From Sacculina carcini (taxonomy: Eukaryota; Arthropoda; Thecostraca; Sacculinidae), in assembly GCA_916048095.2 (NCBI GenBank), contig OU696587.1, forward strand, positions 3,913,493-3,977,492: DNA of 64,000 bases, in the 5' to 3' direction. Numbering within the stretch: position 1 is the first letter of the stretch; the number at the start of each line of letters is the position of its first letter. The notes beneath the pieces are model-generated. The model had not been told where the DNA came from, made no database searches, and worked only from the letters and a program-made list of their open reading frames with translations. Shown piece after piece: positions 54,244 through 64,000 of this stretch. Both the position numbers and the translations under genes were made by a program.

Positions 54244-54597
54244 TCGGCGTAGATTTGTGTCGAGGCTCGGGGGGGATGACAGCCATCATGCATTAGTGTT
54301 CAAAGTTGACTCAGTTGGCCAATTGCGTGGTACCCTCAACTATTTTCATCCTATTCAATTACAACACACATACCTCAATGAAAAGTATATTGCTTAATAT
54401 AATTCTTCACATATTAATAATTTCTTGCATTTTTGGCCTATTGTCATTTGCCTTCTATGCTGATTTTGATGATAATATACCCAATGAACTGAACTCAGCA
54501 GAATTCTCGGGGGGTATAATTGCATATTCATACCCCCCAGCCAATTTGTCGGGGGGTATATATACCCCCCATACCCTCCAGGATTTACGCCCATGCT
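54244..54597 (+). mobile_element. MITE family 3, longest copy
   Basis: It starts near GGCGTAGATTTGTGTCGAGG and ends GGATTTACGCCC, giving short imperfect terminal inverted repeats (GGCGTARATYT). Complementary G- and C-runs (GGGGGG near 54272 and 54510, CCCCCC near 54533 and 54566) are shared with the copies at 39293-39423 and 41003-41330. It has no coding capacity. Confidence 0.75.
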
Positions 54598-55765
54598 GTC
54601 ACTAGTTTAGTTTATCTCACTCTACACTTGAAAGTTTGTGTATTGAACGCAAAATATCAGAAGAATTTAGTTCTTGTCCAAGTCGTGCTTCAAGCTGGCT
54701 TCGAAACCGCGTGCTTCACTTAATTTGACGCACGTGCAGCCAGCCCAACTCTCAGCCAGAATGCATGACGTTGTCTCCTGCCAGTGCTAATTGAGTCAAC
54801 AGGAACTGCAAGGCAAGAAGCGCACAATTGCAACATTCCGTGGCTGCGGTCGGCGAACAATGAAAGGAACCTTGAAGTGTGGCCTTTGTTCGGACATTGT
54901 CAGCAGCCACTTAATTGCTCGCTCTCTGATTAAACGACACGGGCTTAGACGAATGGCGTGCAATTTACTGGGTGAAGAGATTTGACACTGTGTGTCGCCG
55001 CAGTTTCGCTCTGATGAATTTGTTTATCTTTCATTCCTTGACTCGGTATTCATCAATGCCACGAACACTCCGGAATCCACCGGGCGCAATAACCGACGTG
55101 TGTGGCGCACTGTTTTCTGAATGTTGGGGGAATTTTCTGCAGCAGGTCATCAGATAGTTGCCCGAGGTGAACAATATTCGCATACCCAGCTGGTTTGCAA
55201 ACCACTGGATTCGTTTCACTTTCGCACGATTTCACCGAGCAATCGCCTCGGTCGTCGAAATGCCACTGCCACTGGGCGCCATTACCAGCTGCCAGTCTTG
55301 TCATTTTATCACCGGTGTTGGTATGTGCGAACACAGAAACCAAAAGTGGATAATATGATAAATCCCAAAGTCGAATGGTCAACAAATGGAATATTGAAAA
55401 TCTATATTATTCTACACGTCTAGTTTGTTCTTTGATCGATACATCATTCGTTACGTTACGGTTTCTCCTATTGAATTCAACAGTATTTTTGCATAAATCT
55501 TGGGCAACAACATCATTCTGCACCTCCCTCGTGGCAGGCTCGCTGGAGTATACACGAGCGTGGATTTTTCCTCTCCATTTCATCGATCATCTTGACTAAA
55601 GTTTGCCAAGATGGGTTTCCTTGTTGACGGGCAGTGACCGCCTGTTAACTGTGGCTGTCATAAGTGTGTTGTTTACCTGCGCCGGTCGCTTATGAGCGCC
55701 ACCACCATCTAGCCGCCACCACGCTTGTCAAGGTCAATCTATCTCGCGGCCACTGCAGTGCCGTA

Positions 55766-55802
<37 letters not shown>

Positions 55803-56771
55803 GTGTGTCCGTAGGTTTACTCTATATATGGCGAGAGGCAGTGCTGTGTAAGACAGTGTGTGCGTGTGAGGCTGTGAGGTGCGTTGTGATCGCTTATTGC
55901 TGGTGTGCGCTTGATTGCTGGTGTGCGTGCGTGTGTGTGTGCTTCGTGTGAGTGAGTGAGTGTGATTGTGTTGTTGAGCGGTTGTAGTACATGACATTGA
56001 CAGAGTTGAACCAGCTCCACAGCTGCTAATCTGTTCGTGCAGTCGGTTCGGCGCTGATCAACTTCGTGGCCCGTCGATGCAAGCATGTAAGAGTTGTACT
56101 CGTTGTTGACCTCTAGTGTTGAGTAGTTATCAATATTACATCTGTCAATGAAGGCTTCACGTGAAAGTCAATGGTACGGTAGCGTGTAGGATTAGTAGAA
56201 TTACTGGCGTATTTCGTTATGTTTCGTGTCTGTGCGTTTTTCTATGTGTGTATGTCCAAATATGTTTCTAAATGGAATTCATAAATGTTCGCGCATTAAA
56301 TTTTCCCTTCTCAATGCAAAATCAGGATTTTCGTAAGTATTTCTGAAAGTGCGCTAAATGTATTTGAAGAAAAATATACTGCGAACAAAAATTGCATTTG
56401 ATACAGGCTGGTGTTGATTACATTGGTCAACACAATTTTTCTAGCAAAAAGGTTTACCACAAATTCTGACTAAATTTGGGCTGCTGATTACCAACATTTA
56501 CTCAGATTTTTTCTACCACATCAGGATTTTGAGCTATATCAAAATCTATTTTTATGAAAATTTCTCATCAGCCTATACAACCTATATATATCGAAGGTGT
56601 CATGATCAAAGCATATTCTTTTGACAATTCATTTTGTATATCCATAATGAAGGAGTAACAAAGGTTACAAGGCTTATGTACAAAAATATAATACATTGAC
56701 GAAATTATGATATAAAACATAAAAATACATACATTTGTATGTATATTTATCATGCACAAGATCAACGGGTT
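54598..56771. other. No supported gene
   Basis: The segment 54790-55340 is GC-balanced with overlapping open frames on both strands (+ 54791-54985; - 55385-55053) and no family match. A TG tract lies at 55768-55808, with further TG-rich sequence to 55970. The segment 56100-56770 is AT-rich. Confidence 0.4.
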
Positions 56772-57382
56772 TTCTTCTGTTGTCTTCGAGATTCTGGGTT
56801 GTCTCTCATAAATCTCCTGCAGTAATCTGTCATCATATGTCAGTCCCATCGGCCTTGGTACCGATCTTCCATTGTTTTTATGTCCTGATGGAGTCGCTCT
56901 CCTTTTTCCTCGCTCACATCCCGAATGATATCCGCAAAATTGTCCAAATAACTGTGTAAATATTGAATTTTGATACTCGCCCAAGATCTTACACCCACGA
57001 TCTCGCAGACTCATAAGTAGCTCTTCCATAATCTCTTCATAGCAGTCTGATTTCTTAATCCTTAGGTAATTCTGTACCATATAACAATATGCATTCCAAG
57101 CTCTTACTTCTGTCTCATTTATCGGTTTGATAAAGTTCTGAGGCCTCTTAAGTGTTCTAATTTGAAGTTAATATAATAATCCATCCTTATTGTTCTCTTG
57201 ACTAAGATCAGAAAAAGCTGAGCAAATATATATAAAACATTATCTACTTTGATCAAGAGTTCTCACGATCTGTTCCAACCAGTAGCGTATCTAGAGTGCA
57301 ATTTTTGGCTGAATTATCTATGAGTGACTAGGTAGCATGTGAAGATCATGACTTAGGCCATTTTTCAATGATATATACACAC

Positions 57383-57461
<79 letters not shown>

Positions 57462-57690
57462 AATGTGCGAATATGCCTTGCGATAATGCTTATATCAACA
57501 AATTCAGCATACATATATTTTTCTTGACATTTTTAGTGAACCTCTTGGTCATGAGGAGTTGATAGAAACATTTGGAAGGGGGGTCCTTCATCTCCCTGAG
57601 CCCCCTTCTGGATCCGCCGGTGGCTTCATCAATCCAAGTTTTATGTGCAAATGTGGAAATAACTTCCTTCCTATCAACTAGAGTCACATT
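56772..57690 (-). pseudogene. Broken copy of a repetitive, uncharacterised metazoan gene family
   Basis: Reading leftwards, a segment near 57660-57623 reads VDRKEV and, after a frame change, PHLHIKLGLMK. It is then interrupted by the MITE at 57622-57280. Homology resumes with AFSDLSQENNKDG (about 57225) and RPQNFIKPINETEVRAWNAYCYMVQNYL. After another frame change it continues as IRDVSEEKGERLHQDIKTME, then DRYQGRWD, a TGA, and MMTDYCRRFMRD. I recognise these blocks from a multi-copy family of unnamed proteins widespread in arthropod and other invertebrate genomes, often near transposons; its function is not known to me. At least two frameshifts, internal stops and the MITE make it non-functional. 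Confidence 0.7.
57280..57622 (-). mobile_element. hAT-like MITE family 2, copy 3, inside the pseudogene
   Basis: On the minus strand it starts CACCGGCGGATCCAGAAGG and ends CTCTAGATACGCTACTG. It shares GTTGATATAAGCATTATCGC with the copies at 24766 and 38524. A pure CA tract (57383-57458) has expanded inside it. It splits the pseudogene directly after the GLMK codons. Confidence 0.88.
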
Positions 57691-59193
57691 GATGACATTT
57701 TTATCCCCAGATTCTCTCGTTTAAGCCATCCATTTTCCCACTCAATGCATTGCTGTAGCTCTACTGTTCCACTGAATTGGTGAAAATCGTCCAAATATGA
57801 TACCCACAGCGAAAAAACATGCCGTAATGGAGAAAATGTAAGAACAAATTTGAATTCATCACACTCAAATTAGTCAAAAACTGTTCTGAAACTCTATGCT
57901 AGAAACAAATATGTTGCTTGTAGACCAGTATGTGACATATAAAAATTATTTTAATAACGTCAATGACAGTTTAGCAGCTGGAAGCAATATTACAAGCGCA
58001 ACGTGAACGTTGGAAATATTTGTCGAAGAGTAAGTTATCTGACAGCACCCAGTAGAATTTCGGGTCATGTTAGAGTTGAGTGCGTGAAAATGAAATGATC
58101 ACGTGATGTTGACATTGAAAATATCGTGCGATAAACGCGATGCTTGCACTCGCACGAATTGTACTTAGAAACACAGACAAGGTTTTTTAATTGATTATAA
58201 ATATACTTGATACAATATATGAAAATTACAGGTGTGTAGTAAAAGGATTAATGTCGCGTGCAAATTTAGAAATATTTCTCATTTTTACCATTATTTATAT
58301 TTCTTAACTGTTCGGTCTTTCTCTTTCTGTGCGTGTGTTCTTGCTGCATTCTACATATTCTCCGCTGTGCGCCCTTGATTTGTTACTCTCCTCTATTTGC
58401 AACACAAAGACAATGCTAAGAAGGTCACTATCAAATGCAAATGGCAAGCATCTCTCGTTCTTACACACATACACACACACACACACGCATGATTCGTCAA
58501 TCATATATATTCTGCGTTGTCATTGGGTTGGCGTTGTCACGTATCGGCGATGGAGTGTGTGTGGCGTGGCTGTGAGTCGACGTGACTCCTCTCCTTCGTT
58601 CTTGGCCATCAGAACGTTCATGCATAATTTTTGTATTTGTCGATAATTGACTGGTTGATGTGTGCGTGTTTTTATGCGCACGTGCTCGAGGGTCGGCCGC
58701 GGCAGTTGTGAAACACGTGCCAACATCAAGGACCCGAGAGTGCCGAACATAACCAGCGTCCACCAAACAGCTCATCTGCCTTGTTTCTATCCCTTCTCCT
58801 CGTCTTCAAGCTTGGCTGGCGCGCCGGTCACAGACTGTTTGTGCGTGCGTTATGACGCGTCACCTCTGACCTGGCACGGCGCTCTCATCACTCGCGCCCT
58901 GACCTACCGACACTGACCCACGATGACCTTGCGATGGTCGGCGGCGGTGACCCGACTCCAGGTGACGTCATCCTCACGCCGATGACCACTCGGCACTCGG
59001 TCATGTCACGCTGTGTGTCGATTTCGACAGCGCGCGTGTGCAATTGGGGCGGCGATGTGTGCGCTTGCACGAGCTTGTGCATGCATGTGTATGTGTGTGT
59101 GTGTGTTTGAATGTGACGATGTGTTGATGGCGGGCTGTTAGAGCGCTGAGTGTTGTTTGGTTTTACTGACATGTCCAACACACGCAGACCGCG
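57691..59193. other. No supported gene
   Basis: AT-rich to about 58320. A GC-richer part at 58500-59180 is open in overlapping frames with no family match. Short CA (58463-58487) and TG (59090-59106) tracts. Confidence 0.4.
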
Positions 59194-59297
59194 CTCTGGT
59201 CAGTGGTCTGGGTCAGTGGTTTGGGTCAGTGGTCTGGGTCAGTGGTCTGGGTCAGTGGTCTGGGTCAGTGGTCTGGGTCAGTGGTCTGGGTCAGTGA
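59194..59297. repeat. 14-bp minisatellite array 3 (about 7 copies, inverted relative to arrays 1 and 2)
   Basis: The unit is GGTCTGGGTCAGTG in tandem. Its reverse complement, phased as CCCAGACCACTGAC, matches the array 1/2 unit phased as ACGACACCACTGAC at 11 of 14 positions, including the contiguous CCACTGAC. It has the same period and the same core in the opposite orientation. Confidence 0.9.
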
Positions 59298-59675
59298 TTT
59301 GCTTGAGCAGTCAATGAACGCTCTCTGCTTGAATTTCTAGTCATCTCGTCATCTTGTTTGTCTTATTGGTGCTTATGGAGTTGACCGATCTCGGCTTTTA
59401 CACGGCTCCAATTGGCTGACATTTGGGAAACGTGTACAAAGTACAGGGCCTGTCCAAAGTGTTTCAACTGTTTTCAGCCGACAACATGGCACATAATCAG
59501 TGTGAGAAGATAGAATATCACGCTTTCCAATCAAATGTCCGCCACGCAAACTGACAGTCATGTAACCCTGACACTGACAGTGAGCAATGCTGACACTGAC
59601 CATCAGTATTCATACATTGCACCTGCAAACCCTGCTTGTGGTTACGTGCGCATACACGTGTATGTTTATGGGTAT

Positions 59676-59680
59676 ATATA

Positions 59681-59715
<35 letters not shown>

Positions 59716-59717
59716 CT

Positions 59718-59761
<44 letters not shown>

Positions 59762-59860
59762 ACTCGTTGATAATCTACTTTCCTTGTTTATCTAATGCTC
59801 TTCATTTTCCTCCTCTATAATTCTCCATTTTGTGCGCATGACATGTGTATGCTTGTGTAA

Positions 59861-59923
<63 letters not shown>

Positions 59924-60028
59924 AGTTTGAATGTGTGTGTAGATGTACATGTCTTGTCAAAACCAGAACAGCACACACACGCACACACACACGCACACAC
60001 AAGCACACACACGCACACAAATACACAT

Positions 60029-60069
<41 letters not shown>

Positions 60070-60390
60070 GTACAGAAGCAAAGAATGCAGTTTTTACCTT
60101 TGACTCGGCCTATGCGTATGACATCATATCTTTGCCTGCCAAACTCCATTGCATGACTATGCGCGCGTTTGTGCGTGTGTGTGTATGTGTGCGTGCGTGT
60201 GTGTGTGTATATGTGCGTGCGTGTGTATGTGTGTGTGTGTGTTTGTGCTTGCGCTCTGGATTAGTATTCCACATCGCTATATCGACTCATGTATTAATTA
60301 AACACGTACGAGCCAATGCACACATTACCGAGCGCTATAGTAGTTTTCTGTCGATATGTGTGTGTGTGTGTGTGCGTGTGTGTGTGTCGA

Positions 60391-60422
<32 letters not shown>

Positions 60423-60445
60423 TGTGCGTGTGTGTGTGTGATTGG
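59676..60445. repeat. Compound microsatellite cluster: (TG)n, (TA)n, (CA)n, (TG)n
   Basis: TG 59681-59712 and 59721-59757; pure (TA)n about 59863-59904 running directly into TG 59905-59922; CA-rich 59972-60066, including a pure tract 60029-60066; TG-rich 60171-60243 and 60357-60440. Alternating complementary arms on one strand. Confidence 0.92.
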
Positions 60446-60587
60446 ATTACGTAACGTACACAAGCAACATGCCCCATCTACTAATCATTAATTGCCAATG
60501 ACTTTGGCTTATTAATGACTACACTCGCCAATGTGGCTGGTTTTATCAGGCGAATTTTCTCAGGGGCACTTGCTCTTTGCTCTCTCC

Positions 60588-60602
60588 TTTCTCTCCCCCC
60601 CC

Positions 60603-60665
<63 letters not shown>

Positions 60666-60683
60666 ATAATTTGAATGTATGTA

Positions 60684-60756
<73 letters not shown>
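60588..60756. repeat. Compound microsatellite (CT)n-(TA)n-(TG)n
   Basis: A C/CT-rich tract (60590-60615) runs directly into a pure TA tract of about 45 bp (60616-60661). After 20 bp, TATG units run into a TG tract of about 70 bp (60685-60754). Confidence 0.92.
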
Positions 60757-62167
60757 CTGTGTGTATTTACTCCACTTTCCTGGGTCATGGACCCAATGAC
60801 AGCCCATTGAGATCAATATGGTATTCACAATTGCGTCTGCAAGCATTCACGAAACAATCACACACACGCACACACACACGGGTGTGTTCTATTATTTTTT
60901 TCTATTGAACCACTGTTTATTGTGTGGTCGGCGTGTTGTTCACTGCCAGTCACTGTGGTTCCTCATCTGATGCTGCTTATGACGTTTGTTTCGTGTGCAG
61001 CGTGTGTATATGACAGCTGAACAAGTGTTGAGTGTGATGTACGCCGTCAAACATCACCTCCAAACGCGTCATGTTGATTCCCAGCGCCATTTCAACCATT
61101 TTCTTGAATCAACATGTGTTTTTTGCTTGAGTGTAATTGTTAAAATTTCCTATTTGGAGTTCACAGATAGCTGACCATATTTTTCCAGACCATATTCAAC
61201 ACATTGAAATCAGCTTGGTCAATCTGCGTCTGTCAAGCGATGTTTGCTATTGCATAATTTACTTAATCACTGTGCAAATCACAATCAAAATGTTATCGAA
61301 CGATTCATTCATTAGTTAATTCATGTCTTGCTTGTTGAACGAGGCGCTAGATGTGTTGATAACTAATAGGTGTTTGATGGGTGACCGATTTGATGCCTGA
61401 TATTGTGTTTTCACTATTCACAACGTCAAGAAATAAGGAACATTTTCCACTTCTTCAAACACACATAGAACAACTCAAACTTGATATTCCTTGTTGAAGC
61501 GCCTGTCGCAGCTACAGTAACGGTGCAAGAACGTGTCATTGAACCAAAGTCTCGTGCATGTTGCAATAATGGTGGATTGGTAAATACTCTGATGAGCCGT
61601 CTGTTTGTTTTCCAATCACAAACACAAAGATAATGTCTAGCCGGCTTGTTTGTCGCCGAAAACTTGCAATCTTTCATCAGGCGCGCCTACTAAACGATTG
61701 CACAATGTTCCTCTTGCATATTTGCGGCGGGATTTGTCTTCGTGCCGAGTCTCAACAGATCTGTGACCGCCTGCTGGGTGGCGCTGGTCTTTACAACACC
61801 TACAACGTCGGGGCCACGGCTAACTGACGCTCTGAACAAGCTGGCGTGCGTGTTTGTGTCAGCAGGGTCACCGAACCAAGGTCGCAACTGTTTCGTCTCG
61901 CGCCACATCAATATGTCGCCGTCGCTGCGTCTCGAACCTGGGCTGTTTGAGTGTGCTTGCACACCATAGAATTATTCACGAGAGATGCACACAATTTGAC
62001 CAGTGTACCGGCTCATCGTGCGGGTGCTGATAAAAAAAATGTTCTATCGGTCAAGCGGTCATTATACTTTCGTGTGTGTAGCGGCGTTTAGAAGGTCGGT
62101 GATTTTAGCCAATGTTGACTGAATGGTGTCAGGAGAGAACTGGGGTTATTTTCGGTGAGGCACGACA

Positions 62168-62208
<41 letters not shown>

Positions 62209-63250
62209 CCATTTGTATTATATCACCTCGCACGACAACACAATGACAGATACTTTGATGTGTGCGTGCGCAGATGCGTAAATCTTATTGCACAATTCTA
62301 ACCTGTGCGGGTCAAGCAGACACACACACATACACACACATACACACACATACACACACACACACACACATACATACACATACACACATACACACACGCA
62401 CACATACACACACACATTCATAGTGCATTCAGATAAGATTGTGTTTTGATGACAAGGGAATATTTCTGTCAATGGCTGGTACACTGGAGATAGCACAAAT
62501 GAAGATGATAGTGTGGTGTTAGTGCGGTGTGCACAATTGCAGTCTCCGAGGTGTTCAAGTGATGGAGTGGTGTGTGTGTTTGTTTGCTTGCTTGGTATGT
62601 TGTTCGTGTCACAGACCATATCTTTCATCTCACAGACCGTTTCATCTCACTGCCGCTCACCAGCAATACTTGGTCTGAGAACAAGCCGAAATTCTTCTTG
62701 ACAAATTGAGACTTTATATTTGTGTGAATGAATATAGTTTATTTTATAATTATAACTGAATTCAAGCACTCAAACGATAAATAAACACAACGCCATGTCA
62801 TGTTATATTTCCTAATCAGGTCTTCGAACTATTCTGATGTCGAATTTTGCACAATGTTTTTTATTTCGTTCACATTCGTCTACTGACACACACACACATA
62901 CACACACACACACACACACACAAATCTTTCTTGTGCTCACTGTGCATATTACAATCACAAAAACCAACTACATCAAGACAGCGTGTGTGTATGTGTGTAT
63001 GCTCCGTACATGCACGAAATGGCCGTCGTATTCACACCCAGAGGCGCAAAGATTTGCACCGTCCAGCGTATACGACAAAGTACTACCTGCTCCGCATAAT
63101 CATAACAATGGTGCATTCTCTGGCTTGCAATCTCTAGATCTTGCAGACTTCATGCTACGCTGATTAGGGTGTGATGGTGTGTCTGTCTGTGTACATGTAT
63201 GCTTGTGTGTGTGTACGATGTCTCGTATGTGTGTGTGTGTGTGGATATTC
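60757..63250. other. No supported gene; CA microsatellites
   Basis: CA tracts at 62169-62206, 62320-62415 (with TACA) and 62887-62922. AG acceptors preceded by TG-rich sequence at about 61000 and 61866 each open a short frame (VYMTAEQVLSVMYAVKHHL; SPNQGRNCFVSRHINM), but I recognise neither and find no donor partner. Confidence 0.4.
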
Positions 63251-63255
63251 TCTCT

Positions 63256-64000
63256 TGTAAGGATGTTGTTATCATTCAACTGGACTTCTCTGCAGCTTTT
63301 GACACTGCTGATCATCTAATTCTACTCAATACTCTATCCAACCTAGGTATTAGGGGTGCTGCACTATCATTCTTCCGCTCTTATCTCTCTACTCGGTCTC
63401 AGTTTGTTTGTACTATTGATTCTCGTAGTGAGTCTTTCCCACTCTCATACGGTGTCCCACAGGGATCCGTTCTAGGCCCTCTCCTTTTGAATATTTACTT
63501 AACCTCCATTGGTGCAATCCTTCATCTTCATGATATCACTTTCCAAATATTTGCGGATGACATTCAAATTCTTCTCTTGTCTGATACTATTTCCCAATCT
63601 TCTGTTTCTTCTCTCTTGGATGACATTGAAACTTGGTTTTTTCCCACCATCTTAAGCTCAATCCTGATAAGACAAACTATATCCTTTTTCAATCATTTAG
63701 AAGCTTAACTTCTCTATCTGTTCATCTCTCTAACTCTGTAGCTTAGGTGTTTCACTTGATGATTCTCTTTCTTTGGATCTATACATCTCTGATATTATTA
63801 GGGTCTGTAACTTTCATATTAGGCGAATTTATTCTATCCGTAGATATTTAACTGTCTCTGCTGCCTTTAAACTAGCTAATTTTTCCATTCTTAGTAGGAT
63901 TCAATATTGTTGCTCGCTTTTTCTTTCTCTTAACCACCGCCAGCTTCGCAAACTTCAATCTGTTATCAATAAAACCTGTCGTCTAATTTACAATCTCCCT
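63256..64000 (+). pseudogene. LINE (non-LTR) reverse transcriptase, 5' truncated, frameshifted, runs off window
   Basis: The homology starts abruptly beside a TG tract, at palm motif A (QLDFSAAFDTADH). It continues through GVPQGSVLGPLL and the catalytic FADD box (FQIFADDIQ; most LINEs have YADD or FADD). Near 63640 a one-base shift in a T-run moves the frame to KLNPDKTNYILF, and near 63740 another change leads to LGVSLDD and then a thumb-like region up to the window edge. Upstream fingers and endonuclease are missing, consistent with 5' truncation on insertion. The 51421-51710 fragment could come from a related family, but they do not overlap. Reverse transcription of its own RNA was the ancestral function; this copy is dead. 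Confidence 0.88.

Overview
The window is animal (metazoan) nuclear DNA. It shows spliced GT-AG exons, nested eukaryotic transposons of five classes, a tRNA-derived SINE, and extremely dense (TG/CA)n microsatellites. It carries no operons, CRISPR arrays or other prokaryotic features. The one recognisable host gene is an eyes absent (EYA) homologue with a divergent C-terminus. Together with the repeat load this would suit a fast-evolving invertebrate such as a flatworm or another lophotrochozoan, but the species cannot be fixed from the sequence alone.

Layout. Positions 1-5.3 kb are a transposon graveyard. The 3' end of a Ty3/gypsy retrotransposon (integrase, polypurine tract, LTR) is inserted into the fifth coding exon of a broken hAT transposase on the other strand, and a broken mariner-like DD41D element follows. 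Positions 5.3-33 kb contain no gene I can support. They hold two large arrays of the same 14-bp minisatellite (5.69-6.89 and 20.18-21.50 kb), a tRNA-Val-derived SINE (10.55 kb), small hAT-like MITEs, an internally deleted pogo/Tigger transposase (29.6-30.8 kb) and many TG/CA tracts.

Positions 33.08-46.23 kb hold the EYA gene on the + strand. I can join 14 exons in a consistent reading phase into about 769 residues: a Tyr/Ser/Thr/Pro-rich N-terminal transactivation region and a complete C-terminal EYA (HAD phosphatase) domain. Its introns host at least five mobile-element copies and a 19-bp AT-rich tandem array, and nearly every 3' splice site follows a TG-rich run. The catalytic DxD motif is intact, but the late 'GDG' acidic motif reads 'GNAD'. 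A pure 996-bp (TG)n tract begins 60 bp after the stop codon.

Positions 46.3-64 kb return to repeat-rich DNA: a 15-bp tandem array, a LINE 3' fragment, a second full-length SINE, another MITE, a conserved but unnamed repetitive gene family copy broken by a MITE and frameshifts (56.8-57.7 kb), a third, inverted array of the 14-bp minisatellite family (59.2 kb), and a 5'-truncated LINE reverse transcriptase running off the right edge.

The most interesting signals are the altered EYA active-site motif, the TG-tract/3' splice site coupling, the kilobase TG tract at the EYA 3' end, and the three related 14-bp arrays.
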